DNA of 64,000 nucleotides from contig NZ_JAIBKA010000009.1 of NCBI RefSeq assembly GCF_022603395.1, positions 124,001 to 188,000 on the forward strand, given 5' to 3'. This DNA comes from Desulfoferrobacter suflitae. Lineage in GTDB: Bacteria; Desulfobacterota; Syntrophobacteria; Syntrophobacterales; Syntrophobacteraceae. Positions within the stretch are counted from its first letter, which is position 1. Each line of letters opens with the position of its first letter. The notes beneath the pieces are model-generated. The model saw only the letters and a list, made by a program, of their open reading frames with translations. It ran no database searches and was not told the DNA's origin. The position numbers were made by a program, and so were the translations under genes. This document shows, piece after piece, positions 37,177 to 46,365 of the stretch.

Positions 37177-37701
37177 ATGCCAATTTTAATGAGTTTGAAA
37201 GCCTTGGTATTTTGCCTGCTGCTGCTCCTCGGGGGATGCGGATACCGCTTTTCCGGGGAGGGCCCCGGTCCGCAGCCGGGCTTGCAGCGCATCGCCATTC
37301 CCGTTTTCGAAAACAACACATCGGAAGCCGGGTTGGAGGCCCTTTTTGCGTCGGCGCTGCGGAGAGAATTCATCCTGCGCAGCCAACTCCAGGTGGTTCC
37401 CGTAGAACAGGCCGAGGCCATACTGAAAGGGCGCATCACCAATATTTATACCTCCAGGGTGGCGCAGCGGGAGGTCGAAGAAACCATTCAAACGCGTCTC
37501 TTCCTGACGGTGGATATTCGCTGCGAAGATGCGCAGACCGGCAGGGTCATCTGGCAATACCCCGGTTACACCTATTACCGGACCTATTCGGAAGCTTCCA
37601 ACGATCCGGTCGTGTTGTACGAAAACCGGAGGCGGGCCGAAGAGTTCCTTGCCCGGGAGATGTCCATTCGGATCCATGATCGCTTTTTGGCCAATTTCTG
37701 A
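37177..37701 (+). CDS. lptE: LPS-assembly lipoprotein LptE
   Basis: A 174-residue lipoprotein: signal peptide with lipobox LLGGC, then the GYRFSGEGPG start of mature LptE and IAIPVFENNTSEAGLEALFA. LptE plugs the LptD barrel that inserts lipopolysaccharide into the outer membrane. It lies between leuS and holA, the conserved location. It implies a diderm cell with LPS, in line with the glycan genes in this window. Confidence 0.88.
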   Translation: MPILMSLKALVFCLLLLLGGCGYRFSGEGPGPQPGLQRIAIPVFENNTSEAGLEALFASALRREFILRSQLQVVPVEQAEAILKGRITNIYTSRVAQREVEETIQTRLFLTVDIRCEDAQTGRVIWQYPGYTYYRTYSEASNDPVVLYENRRRAEEFLAREMSIRIHDRFLANF

Positions 37702-37709
37702 TCACCGGC

Positions 37710-38726
37710 ATGAAACCCTTTGAATTTCAAAAACATCTGGCCAAGGGCCCTTTGGCTCCCGTGTACCTGTTCAAGGGAGATGCGGACCTGCTCATGGAAG
37801 AGGCGTGGGCCGGGCTGGTCGAGCGGGTCATTCCAGCCAATGCGCGACGCTTCAATGGAGAGAAGCTGGCGGCCAAAGATTGCCCGGCCGTCGAGGTGGT
37901 GAACCGGTTGAGGGCGCTCCCCATGTTCGGCAGCAAACGGCTCATCATGGTTCGGGGGGCGCATGCCTGGCAGAAGGATCAGCAAAAACCGCTTCTCGCT
38001 TACCTGGAGGAGCCTTACCCGAGCGCCTGCCTGGTGCTCACCGTGTCGAGCAGGAAAGGCACAGAAAAACTGGAAGCGGCGGCAGCGTCCGTCGGTGTGG
38101 TGGTGGACTTTGTCGGGCCCACTGAATGGAACGTCGCCCAGTGGCTGCAGGAAAGAGCGCGCAGTAAGAACAAAAAACTGACCCCCCAGGCGGCCTCCGT
38201 TTTGTTTGACCAGACGGGGCTCGATTTGTACCGGCTCGAGCAGGAACTGGAAAAGCTGACCGTCTACGTCGGTGAGCGGGGGACCATCGATGTGGCTGAT
38301 GTGCAGGAACTGGCGAGTGCGCAGCGCGGTTTCACCATCTTTGAGCTGCTGCGCCTCATCAGCCGGCGTGATACCAGTCAGGCGGTGAAGGCCATGCGAC
38401 GACTGCTTCTCTCGGGAGAACAGCCGCTGGTGATTCTTGCCCTCATGGCCAGACAGGTGAGGCTCTTGTGGCAAAGCAGGGATGCCGTGGAGCGCGGGAT
38501 GACTCCGGCCGATTTAAGCCGCCGGCTGCGCCTTCCGCAATCGGTGGTAAAAAATTACGTCAAAGAGTCTGCTTCTTTTTCGCAGCAGGAGCTTAGCCGG
38601 ATTCACAAAGCCATTCGCCAAGTGGATATTGGCCTGAAGGGGATGGGGACCAAACCCGAATGGTTTATGGAGCATCTGGTTCTGAGGCTGTCCGAGGGGC
38701 TGGGCGGACTGACGTCGTCGTTTTAA
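37710..38726 (+). CDS. holA: DNA polymerase III delta subunit
   Basis: A 338-residue clamp-loader delta subunit with the typical start VYLFKGDADLLMEEAW, VNRLRALPMFGSKRLIMVRG, LYRLEQELEKLTVYVG and the C-terminal FSQQELSRIHKAIRQVDIGL-KG helix that ends in D-x-x-L-K-G. It opens the sliding clamp. It starts eight bases after lptE and converges on rpsT. Confidence 0.93.
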   Translation: MKPFEFQKHLAKGPLAPVYLFKGDADLLMEEAWAGLVERVIPANARRFNGEKLAAKDCPAVEVVNRLRALPMFGSKRLIMVRGAHAWQKDQQKPLLAYLEEPYPSACLVLTVSSRKGTEKLEAAAASVGVVVDFVGPTEWNVAQWLQERARSKNKKLTPQAASVLFDQTGLDLYRLEQELEKLTVYVGERGTIDVADVQELASAQRGFTIFELLRLISRRDTSQAVKAMRRLLLSGEQPLVILALMARQVRLLWQSRDAVERGMTPADLSRRLRLPQSVVKNYVKESASFSQQELSRIHKAIRQVDIGLKGMGTKPEWFMEHLVLRLSEGLGGLTSSF

Positions 38727-38736
38727 GGTAAGCCCC

Positions 38737-38769
38737 GGGCAGCGTCACGCGCGGCGCGTGACGCTGCCC
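38737..38769. terminator. Perfect 16-bp palindrome between convergent holA and rpsT
   Basis: GGGCAGCGTCACGCGC, one base, then its exact complement. No T tract on either side. Its location between convergent stops suggests a bidirectional transcript end or a repeat-family hairpin (it ends with CCCCAACCTGCGG, as in the GTTGGGT repeats). Confidence 0.5.
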
Positions 38770-38821
38770 CAACCTGCGGAAACAGCCCGCAACCCTTTGC
38801 CGTGCCGATCATGTCAATATT

Positions 38822-39100
38822 CTATGAACCCTCGGCCTGCAACAGGGCGTTCACCCTCTGCGTCAAGCGGGAAATTTTGCGGGCCGCCTTGTTCTTGTGA
38901 ATGACCCCTTTTTGAGCGGTCCTGTCGATAACGGATATGGCTTCCTTCAGTGACTGCTGGACGACATCACGAGCATTGGAAGCGAGCGCATCTTCCAGGT
39001 TGTTGATGACGTTTTTCATGCGCGTCTTGCGCGCCCGGTTGCGAACCCGGCGTTTCTCGTTTTGCTTTGCCCTCTTGATGGCCGATGGATGATTTGCCAA
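38822..39100 (-). CDS. rpsT: 30S ribosomal protein S20
   Basis: A 92-residue basic protein of standard length, starting ANHPSAIKRAKQNEKRRVRN. The start codon is TTG, with AGGAGG eight bases upstream. In E. coli rpsT also starts with UUG, which matters for its autoregulation, so the unusual start may be kept for control. It binds 16S rRNA in the small subunit. Confidence 0.96.
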   Translation of the reverse strand: MANHPSAIKRAKQNEKRRVRNRARKTRMKNVINNLEDALASNARDVVQQSLKEAISVIDRTAQKGVIHKNKAARKISRLTQRVNALLQAEGS

Positions 39101-39172
39101 AGTAAAAACCTCCTATATTCAAAAAGTTCTTATGTGGACACCATGCAAAAATCCAGAAGCATTAAAACATTA

Positions 39173-39201
39173 CATATAGCTTCCTGCGTCAGCGAGGTCA
39201 A
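39173..39201 (-). promoter_or_regulatory. Promoter for rpsT, TTGACC-17-TATATG
   Basis: On the minus strand TTGACC (complement of 39196-39201) and TATATG (complement of 39173-39178), 17-base spacer. It would leave a leader of about 65 bases before the rpsT TTG. Confidence 0.5.
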
Positions 39202-39234
39202 CAAATATTCGCACCGACTACCCCGACCTCTACC

Positions 39235-39263
39235 TTGACAACCATTGCACATTTTCATATTTT
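39235..39263 (+). promoter_or_regulatory. Promoter-like pair, TTGACA-17-TATTTT
   Basis: Consensus TTGACA at 39235-39240 and TATTTT at 39258-39263. It has the same two hexamers and spacing as the site at 10428. It is directed at the 875-residue membrane protein gene. Confidence 0.5.
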
Positions 39264-39416
39264 AGCGCACCAAAATGCAGATTGGGCTTGTAAAGTAGAG
39301 ATTATTGCACACCACGCTTGTGAATTCCTCTGAATTGCTTTTGGTACAGAAGCGATGTCCCATAGCGCTGAAAGAAGCTTTCTCATGAATCGCCTCAAAC
39401 AGAAGAGTCATGATTC

Positions 39417-42044
39417 ATGTTTTGTATAGAACTTTTCTTTCTGTACTCGACAATCTATCTGGCTCTCTTCGTAACCGGTTATGGTCTTAGTTCACTATTG
39501 TGCAGGCGAGGAAACGGCACATACGGGTTGATTTTGGCACCGGTGATTGGCTCGATTATGTTGTCGATCTTGCCCATTTATTTCAGTCTATTGGGAATCA
39601 AGACACAGTTTGCTTCCTGGCTTGTGTTGCTGGCAACTGTAATTCTATCCTTGCTGGAGCTGAGCAAAAAATGGGGGGCCCTCAATAAATTCCAATGGGA
39701 GCATGCGGTCTTAGCCGTGTGTGTGGTGATCCCGGTCATTCCTGCGGCGGTGATTCTTTTGCGTGCAGGCAGCTTGACCTCGATTCTGGACAGCTATTCC
39801 CTTTTCGTTACCGCTCCGGCGGAATATCTCGTCCATCACCCTTTCACGCAGGATGTCCGGGTCGATTACAGCAAACCCATAACCAACCTGCTGAGCGAGG
39901 TTATCGGAAAAGGGGAATATTTCGGATTTTTTTTCCTGATCGCCTCATTCGCCTCTTACACGGGCATACCGCCCTACAAGCTCTACCTGCTCTTGTCGTC
40001 CGTAGTCGGCTCCTTGCTGCCCATAAGTGTGTTCGTTGCCTGCCGGGCGGGATTTAATGCGACCCGGGGTCAAGCTCTTGCGGTGGCTTTTTTGAGCGCC
40101 CTGAATTATGGGTACTTTGCCTGGCCTGTTATGGGGCAAATGCCCATTTCGATGGGGATCATCTACCTGATCTTGATCATCGGCTTCATTCCCCGAATGT
40201 GCGATTGCGACAACAAGCGAGAATTAATCTTCTATTCGCTGATCATCGCTGGGTTGTGTTCCGTCTACTGGATCCTGCTGCCTTACGCCGTCGGCCTCTA
40301 TTGCATCTACGGTTTGCTTTCGTGGAAACCCCGGTCCCCTCTCCGACCGCTGCTAAATGGTGTCAAACTGAGCCTGGGAGCCATGCTCATTAATCCATTC
40401 ATGGTGGTCTTTGTCGCTTTGCATGGATTCGAGATACTCACCGTAACATCCCAATATACGGATAACATCCCCCGGTACCCGCATCTTGGGGAAATTTTGG
40501 GCTTGAGGCAGCATTTCAGCCGAATCGAGTGTGGAACTGCGGACCACTATCTGCTGATTTACGCTGCGGCGGCAGCCTTGATTTTGATAGCGGCAGGGGC
40601 CTGGCAGCGAATCAGGTCGAAAGATCGGCTTGTCTCAGCCTGCCTCGTTTTGTTCCTGGCTGGTTGGAGCTTTTTCTATGCGGTGGATTTCACTTATCAC
40701 TTCTACAAGCATTCGATCATTAGCCTATTTGCACTTCTTGTGCTCCTGGTGTACGGTATCGACTATGTAATGAAGCTGATTCGCCCCGTCTTCGGCAAGC
40801 TCATTATGGGATTGTCCTGCGCCATCATCGTCATGTTGTCTAGCATGACGTTTGCTCGCTTCACCGCTACCCGCTACCCGCTGCTGGGAGACTCCCTCAT
40901 GGCATTGCAGCATGTTTCCAGGACCGTCCCGCGCACTGCTCCCGTCCTGATCAATTCTCACTGGCCGACTGAAGAAGCATGGCTGTCTTTCTTTTTGCAG
41001 GAGCACAGCTTGAAGCTGAATGGATCCCTGGAGCCGTGGGGCTTTTGGATACTGGCCCCGTTTTCCGGCAGGCCCAATGCCCGCTTTTTCTTCGACCCGT
41101 TGCAGGATGAGATCGATTACACTCTGACCCCGACATCTGTTGTCAGACGTGACATTGTAGACCCGGAGTACCAGCATATCGTCTATCAGAACGAGGGCTA
41201 TATTCTGTCAAAAGGTTTGCCGGTTCCCTATCTGCTTCGGGGTTGGGGCGGGCTTGAGGGGGCCGATGAACGCCGGTTTCGGCGCATGGGAAGAGAAAGT
41301 TCAGTCGTTTTCGGCGGCTCGGAGCGCACTTCTTTGCTGCGGATAGAGGGCTGGATCCCCGGCATTGTGGATGATCCCGTGCGGCTTTCTGTTGCCTGGA
41401 ACGGGAGCACAATCGAGGACTTCGCTCCCACGCATTCGGAGTTCTCCAGACTTTATCTGTTGCCCGCGGCCAAATTGACAGAACAGCGCAACCTGCTGCA
41501 CCTCTATTCCGAGGGGCTTTTTTCCAAAGCACGCTATCAGGCTCTCGATATGAGGCCCGGCTTGAGAATTAAGTCCATAGACCTGTGGCCGGTGGACGAT
41601 GCGTCTTGGAACGTGGTGGACATAGGAGCCGCTGGAGATGAAAAATTCTTGTCGCGCGGCTGGCATCAAACGGAGGCCTGGGGAGACGGGACCACCGTCA
41701 GGTGGGTAGAGGGCACGAGCGCCTCTTTGGAAATTCTGGCAAACCGCGTGAGGGGGGTGCAGATGGAACTCAGACTGATCCCCTTCCACTATCCGGGGGG
41801 ACCGGTTCAAGAAATGACCGTTTCTGTGAATGGAAGTTGCATTGCCATGCGGAAACTGGAGGATCATGACTTTGCGCCCCTTACCGTCACAGTCCCTGGC
41901 GGAGTATTGAAATATGGTTTGAATTCCGTGAAGTTGGACTTTTCATTCAGTGCGGTGCCCCTTGAAGTGGTGCCTGGCAGCGAAGATGGGCGTAGCCTGT
42001 CTGCAGCCCTTGATTACGTCCAATTGAAAGGGCTTGCCGAATGA
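39417..42044 (+). CDS. Large multi-pass membrane protein with C-terminal beta-rich domain, GT-C-like
   Basis: An 875-residue protein. The first half, up to about residue 490, consists of roughly a dozen hydrophobic segments, beginning FCIELFFLYSTIYLALFVTG. A conserved-looking loop with DSYSLFVTAPAEYLVHH is reminiscent of the acidic loops of GT-C glycosyltransferases, but no family motif is decisive. Residues about 500-875 are non-membrane and look beta-rich, with two possible carbohydrate-binding-like modules (RIEGWIPGIVDDPVRLSVAW; MELRLIPFHYPGGPVQEMTV). Exported glycan assembly is inferred from structure and from the neighbouring genes. Confidence 0.7.
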   Translation: MFCIELFFLYSTIYLALFVTGYGLSSLLCRRGNGTYGLILAPVIGSIMLSILPIYFSLLGIKTQFASWLVLLATVILSLLELSKKWGALNKFQWEHAVLAVCVVIPVIPAAVILLRAGSLTSILDSYSLFVTAPAEYLVHHPFTQDVRVDYSKPITNLLSEVIGKGEYFGFFFLIASFASYTGIPPYKLYLLLSSVVGSLLPISVFVACRAGFNATRGQALAVAFLSALNYGYFAWPVMGQMPISMGIIYLILIIGFIPRMCDCDNKRELIFYSLIIAGLCSVYWILLPYAVGLYCIYGLLSWKPRSPLRPLLNGVKLSLGAMLINPFMVVFVALHGFEILTVTSQYTDNIPRYPHLGEILGLRQHFSRIECGTADHYLLIYAAAAALILIAAGAWQRIRSKDRLVSACLVLFLAGWSFFYAVDFTYHFYKHSIISLFALLVLLVYGIDYVMKLIRPVFGKLIMGLSCAIIVMLSSMTFARFTATRYPLLGDSLMALQHVSRTVPRTAPVLINSHWPTEEAWLSFFLQEHSLKLNGSLEPWGFWILAPFSGRPNARFFFDPLQDEIDYTLTPTSVVRRDIVDPEYQHIVYQNEGYILSKGLPVPYLLRGWGGLEGADERRFRRMGRESSVVFGGSERTSLLRIEGWIPGIVDDPVRLSVAWNGSTIEDFAPTHSEFSRLYLLPAAKLTEQRNLLHLYSEGLFSKARYQALDMRPGLRIKSIDLWPVDDASWNVVDIGAAGDEKFLSRGWHQTEAWGDGTTVRWVEGTSASLEILANRVRGVQMELRLIPFHYPGGPVQEMTVSVNGSCIAMRKLEDHDFAPLTVTVPGGVLKYGLNSVKLDFSFSAVPLEVVPGSEDGRSLSAALDYVQLKGLAE

Positions 42045-42070
42045 GTTGAGGGATGAGAAACGGGGAATCA

Positions 42071-43201
42071 CTATCGAGGCAGCCTGGGCTTGCGCGGAAC
42101 AAGCATGCAGCAGCCCCAGCAGCCGGGGAATATCCTGGCCGCTTGCAGATGCTTTCTGAAAATCCTCGCCCTGCGGTTGTTGAGCAATGTCTTGATGCGG
42201 TGCTCTCGAACATTGCCCGTAACGGTGTAAGGGCATATGAGCAGGTCGCCGTAGGCTGAGATGCCCACCCCGTACCAGGGATAATAGCAGCGATACCCGG
42301 CGAGTCTTCGCTTATCGTGGTAGTGATTGATGATTTCCCTGAAATCGAAACCTTGAGGCGTGGTCCTCAATTGAATCTCGGATCGGGCGGCATCCTCCTG
42401 GATTCTTCTGAGCTGTTCCTCGAGGATGACCGGGGCAACGGGCTTGACCGGCGGCGGCGGCTCCAGATAGGAGCCCGCGGCACACCTCCCGGTGCGGCTG
42501 GCCTGCGGCAGCATACTCATGGCCATCACGTTGAAAATGTCCACCCGGCACTGCTTCGCCACCTGGTAAATGGCATAGAGCTCCCTCACATTGTTTTCGG
42601 AGATGACGGTCTTGAGCTCTATCAGCGGATACTTCCTGTTCTTTGATGCCTTGTAATGAGCTAATGAGTGCAGACCTTCGATGGTCTTCGCGTAGGCCCA
42701 TGGGCGCCCGGTGATACGATTGTGGGTGTCGGCCAACCCCTCCAGGCTGATGCCCACTAGAATCAGCCCGGGCGTCAATAGATTTCTCGATCCCAGGTCA
42801 ACCAAGGATTCGGCCGTCTTGCCGCCGATCCTCGTTCCGTTGGTGAAGATATGCGTTTTGTTGCGCTCCGATGCCGCCCCGAGCAGATCAGCAAACCCGG
42901 CTTTCACAAACGGTTCACCCCCGGTAAAAGAGATTACTGCCGTTGGAGGAGCCTGTTCAACAATGTTGTGGCACTCGCCGATGGAAAGCTCGAATCGATT
43001 TGCTGATGCTGGCATGCTGCCACTGTCAGAGCTCTGCAGAAACTGGCAGAAATCGCAGCTCAGGTTGCAGTTGTATGTCACTTCCAGGAAAAGCTGCAAG
43101 GGAGGCAGGCTGTAGCCCGGCAACAGGTGTAGAGGCAGGGAGCTGTACCCATTGACTATTTGCTGATAGAGAAACGAATAATTCATCATGTTCAATTGCA
43201 C
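42071..43201 (-). CDS. Radical SAM protein with SPASM-like C-terminus
   Basis: A 376-residue protein. The cluster cysteines are C45, C49, C52 in CNLSCDFC; FTGGEPFVKAGFADLLG follows. Near the C-terminus cysteines in YRCYYPWYGVG, LLICPYTV and FPGCWGCCML could bind a second cluster. The substrate is unknown. It lies between two large membrane proteins of likely glycan export, on the minus strand with the second, so it may modify a lipid or glycan carrier. Alternative starts at the Met at residue 5 or 6. Confidence 0.78.
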   Translation of the reverse strand: MQLNMMNYSFLYQQIVNGYSSLPLHLLPGYSLPPLQLFLEVTYNCNLSCDFCQFLQSSDSGSMPASANRFELSIGECHNIVEQAPPTAVISFTGGEPFVKAGFADLLGAASERNKTHIFTNGTRIGGKTAESLVDLGSRNLLTPGLILVGISLEGLADTHNRITGRPWAYAKTIEGLHSLAHYKASKNRKYPLIELKTVISENNVRELYAIYQVAKQCRVDIFNVMAMSMLPQASRTGRCAAGSYLEPPPPVKPVAPVILEEQLRRIQEDAARSEIQLRTTPQGFDFREIINHYHDKRRLAGYRCYYPWYGVGISAYGDLLICPYTVTGNVREHRIKTLLNNRRARIFRKHLQAARIFPGCWGCCMLVPRKPRLPR

Positions 43202-43272
43202 CCAAGTCCCACTAATCCGTCATTTACAAGAGGCGCGGAGCTCGTCATGCGCGCGGTCGGATCGGTGGATCG

Positions 43273-44931
43273 TCAGTTGTGTTCCTGCCGGAACTGGTAT
43301 ATCGCAGTTCCGGCATTGTTGTAGACGGGCTTGAGGTAGCGAGCTCCAGCAGGTTCGAAGCCTCCCCATTCTCTCTCAATATCGCTGAAAAATACATAGC
43401 TCACATGGTACTTCTTGAGAAGTTCTATTCTAAAATCATCCGATTCGCGTACATCAAAAAATCGTGCAACCAGCCGGTTTTTCCCTGCGTAATCGACGGT
43501 AAAATGACCATGCCCGCTAAATGCCGTTACCGAAGCATCGACCGGTAAATGGTACCCATTGGGTGGAGCTGACAAAACCACATCTTCCGGAGATGCGTTT
43601 TCGGCCAGCCAGGAAAAGGCCTGCGCTACGTGTTCGGGTATATGGGAAGGGCGCGAGTGGGTGGCAAGGGTAGCAAACAGCTTGCCGTAGAGGACCATGT
43701 TGGACGGGAAGCACAGGACAATGGCAGCCAGGGAAACAGCCATGACCCAGTTCCTTTCCTCCCACTTCAATCGGCGCGACAGATTTCGTCCCACGTCCGT
43801 CCTCAGTAAGGCGGGAATGCATTGTCCGTAGAGGAGTCGTGCGGCCAAAATGGGGGCGACGATGTAGCACAATCCCGCACTTTCCATACCCCAGGGAACG
43901 ATGGGATAGGTGTATATGAGCCCGCCGATAATCGTAACCCATATGTAAAGGAACAATTTCGGCTTGTCCCACTCTCTGAAGTTCCTCCATCCATCAAACC
44001 CGCCCAAGGCTATTAACAGGGGAAGCCCAAGCCAAAGGATCATCTCCAGCGGTGTGAAGGCTTCAAAGGATACCGCCTGGAATACCTCGCGGAGTACGGA
44101 GCGGCGCAGAAAGAGGTAGTATATAAAAATCGGAGAAGCGGTCAAGGCGGCAGTGAGATAGTTCTTCAAGTGGAGCCATTGGATTTTCCGCCGGCGCATG
44201 GAGAGGATCGAAGGGAAGAGCAGGAGAATGAGGAATGCGGCGGGTAGATCATATGGCCGGATAAAGCCCTGGAGCATAATGGTGAGTCCGGACAGGACGA
44301 AATAAACGATCCGGTGGGTTTGCTCGCCCTTGAGCAGGAATGCATAGCTCAGGCACACCAGGGCGAGGGAACGGACAAAGTGGGGCTTGTTGATGAGATA
44401 CCCGAATAAGTTCACTCCCTCAATGTCCCACACCCGTATCGGCCAGGACTGTCCGGTGACTTTGTGCACCAGCCACAGGGTCCAACCGAGGCCGGACGTC
44501 AAGACGATCCAAAGAAACACGGCCCTGCGTTGCGTGACATCGACGAAAAAGCAGCCGACGAAGTAATATAGGGTGATGCACGCCATGACGATTGTCAGGC
44601 ATCTTTCCAGTTGGAATGCGGCAATCATGGAAAGCCCCGAGTATCTGGCCAATCTGCCGAGTAACAGCCACTCCAGGTTGAAATAGAAAGGTTCGTGCTG
44701 TTCCGGGGTGAGCCTGTCTTCAAAAAGGATGTGCCCTTCCTGAGCCTGCTTTTGCCACATGAAATACATGTAGGTGCCCGGAACATCCCACCCGATCAAA
44801 CCAACAAATTGCTTGTCGGCAGGGCACGACAGATGAGCGTAGAGGTACGGTAGAGAACTGAGGCAGATCAGTACAAAGGCCGTGGATAGCAGAAAAGCGG
44901 TGCGGCCGCGTAGCCAACTAACATTCATCAA
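43273..44931 (-). CDS. Multi-pass membrane protein, GT-C-type glycosyltransferase-like
   Basis: A 552-residue protein with about ten hydrophobic segments up to residue 430 and a soluble tail (HIPEHVAQAFSWLAENASPE then VVLSAPPNGYHLPV and FSGHGHFTVDY). The tail with its VSYVFFSDIEREWGG end resembles the periplasmic C-terminal domain of several uncharacterised bacterial GT-C proteins. No signature motif fixes the donor sugar. It stands 71 bases upstream of the radical SAM gene on the same strand, so they are probably co-transcribed. Confidence 0.7.
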   Translation of the reverse strand: MMNVSWLRGRTAFLLSTAFVLICLSSLPYLYAHLSCPADKQFVGLIGWDVPGTYMYFMWQKQAQEGHILFEDRLTPEQHEPFYFNLEWLLLGRLARYSGLSMIAAFQLERCLTIVMACITLYYFVGCFFVDVTQRRAVFLWIVLTSGLGWTLWLVHKVTGQSWPIRVWDIEGVNLFGYLINKPHFVRSLALVCLSYAFLLKGEQTHRIVYFVLSGLTIMLQGFIRPYDLPAAFLILLLFPSILSMRRRKIQWLHLKNYLTAALTASPIFIYYLFLRRSVLREVFQAVSFEAFTPLEMILWLGLPLLIALGGFDGWRNFREWDKPKLFLYIWVTIIGGLIYTYPIVPWGMESAGLCYIVAPILAARLLYGQCIPALLRTDVGRNLSRRLKWEERNWVMAVSLAAIVLCFPSNMVLYGKLFATLATHSRPSHIPEHVAQAFSWLAENASPEDVVLSAPPNGYHLPVDASVTAFSGHGHFTVDYAGKNRLVARFFDVRESDDFRIELLKKYHVSYVFFSDIEREWGGFEPAGARYLKPVYNNAGTAIYQFRQEHN

Positions 44932-45413
44932 GTCACTGTCCTGTCTGAGTCTGCAGTGATACTGGTCGGTATGCCGGCCTCACCGTGATCGTTCACCGCA
45001 AAGCCGCCAAACACACAAAGGCACGCAAAGGATTCTCCCTAAAGCATGCAACTTTTGCGAACCTTGGCGTGCTTTGCGCCCTTGCAGTTGATAGGCCGCT
45101 TCGTGCTTCGATCAACGAAAGACGAAGATCATCGGACTAATATCTTCTGGTGGCGCGGGTGTCAAACGGTTTCAAGAAGAGTGCAAAGCATGCAACGCCC
45201 GCCGGTCCCGGGTGCCGGCAAACACAGCGATCGCTTTAAGAAAAGGTAAGGAATTTACACCTCACCGGAAGTGCTATAAGATTGACGACGCATACGGGAG
45301 AGCCCTCGGGCGGCCTGCGGGCGGTTTCCGGTTGCTTCATGGTGAACACTGAAACCGCAACGGAGTCTGTCATTGTTCTGGTTAAGGTCTGTCAGTGGAA
45401 GGAGTGGATAAGC
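44932..45413. other. Divergent intergenic region with a dispersed repeat
   Basis: About 480 bases between a minus-strand membrane protein and the plus-strand WbqC gene. It contains the 90-bp GTTCACCGCAAAG repeat (44991-45080). The open frames here do not look like proteins. Confidence 0.5.
44991..45080 (+). repeat. Dispersed 90-bp repeat, family with GTTCACCGCAAAG
   Basis: GTTCACCGCAAAG at the start, GCACGCAAAGGATTCTCCCT in the middle, CCTTGGCGTGCTTTGCGCC at the end. It matches 4161-4250 read on the other strand, block by block and with equal overall length. Confidence 0.7.
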
Positions 45414-46133
45414 ATGAGATTGGCGATCCTGCAGCCCGGCTATCTGCCGTGGCTGGGCTATTTTGATCAAATGCGGCAAGTCGATGTGTTTGTGCACGCG
45501 ACAACGCTGCAATATACCCGGCAGGACTGGCGCAGCCGCAACCGCATCAAGACCCGGGAAGGGTGGCAGTGGCTGACCGTGCCTGTCAAGTCCAAAGGGC
45601 AGTTCCACGCGCGTATCAATGAAATAAAAATCAATAACGATTTACCGTGGGCCGTAAAACACATGAACATCATTCGGCAAAACTACTGCAAGGCTCCTTA
45701 TTACAAACCTTATGCCGCCATTCTTGAGGATGCCTACCAACGCCGGTGGGAATATCTTGTTGAACTGGATCTATACCTGATAAACTGTTTGAAGCAAGCA
45801 CTCGATATAGAAACCAAGCTCATAGACATAGCTCATCTGAACATCGGCGAGACCGGAAAGAATCAACGGTTAATTGAGGTTTGTCTAAAGTTCAACGCGG
45901 ATACCTATGTGTCCGGCGCGGCGGCGCGCTCGTATATCAATGAAGAGCTGTTTGCCGAGGCCGGCATTGCCGTCGAATACCAGGATTATCGCCACCCGAT
46001 TTATCCACAGCTCCACGGGGTATTCATCCCCAACCTCTCCATTATAGATTTGCTGTTCAACTGCGGGGAGCAAAGCCTCGCCGTTTTGTCAAACCGGCAC
46101 GAGATGCGATTGCACGTTGATGAAATGGGATAA
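45414..46133 (+). CDS. WbqC family protein
   Basis: A 239-residue protein that starts MRLAILQPGYLPWLGYFDQM, the WbqC signature, followed by VHATTLQYTRQDWRSRNRIK. WbqC-like proteins occur in O-antigen and other glycan loci and in some secondary-metabolite clusters; the reaction has not been generally established. ATG 45414 has GGAAGGAG upstream. It stands alone between two repeat-rich gaps. Confidence 0.88.
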   Translation: MRLAILQPGYLPWLGYFDQMRQVDVFVHATTLQYTRQDWRSRNRIKTREGWQWLTVPVKSKGQFHARINEIKINNDLPWAVKHMNIIRQNYCKAPYYKPYAAILEDAYQRRWEYLVELDLYLINCLKQALDIETKLIDIAHLNIGETGKNQRLIEVCLKFNADTYVSGAAARSYINEELFAEAGIAVEYQDYRHPIYPQLHGVFIPNLSIIDLLFNCGEQSLAVLSNRHEMRLHVDEMG

Positions 46134-46147
46134 AAGCAAACAGCAGA

Positions 46148-46249
46148 CTTCCGTAGGTTGGGAAGAGCGCAGCGAAACCCAACGACTATGTTAGAGTCAG
46201 CCGAGCCCGTGTTGGGTTTCGTCACGCGTAGGGCGCGACGAAACCCAAC
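46148..46249 (+). repeat. GTTGGGT-family repeat cluster with a strong hairpin
   Basis: Two units: 46148-46183 (TTCCGTAGGTTGGG ... AGCGAAACCCAAC) and 46211-46249, in which GTTGGGTTTCGTC faces GCGACGAAACCCAAC across a short GC-rich centre. Both lie just after the WbqC gene. Confidence 0.65.
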
Positions 46250-46365
46250 CTTCTACGCCCTTGCAAGTCCGCGCCATTGTTTTGGGCGGCCTATTGTGTC
46301 GTGCTGTGGTAACGTCGGATGCCGACGATGAGAGCGACTCTCGGTCGTGATTCTTCGCGGGTCCT

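Larger units (their letters stand above)
39101..39416. other. Divergent promoter region between rpsT and a membrane protein gene
   Basis: It holds one promoter-like pair on each strand (39173-39201 minus, 39235-39263 plus), the rpsT leader of about 65 bases, and about 150 bases ahead of the plus-strand gene. No small gene was recognised. Confidence 0.5.
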
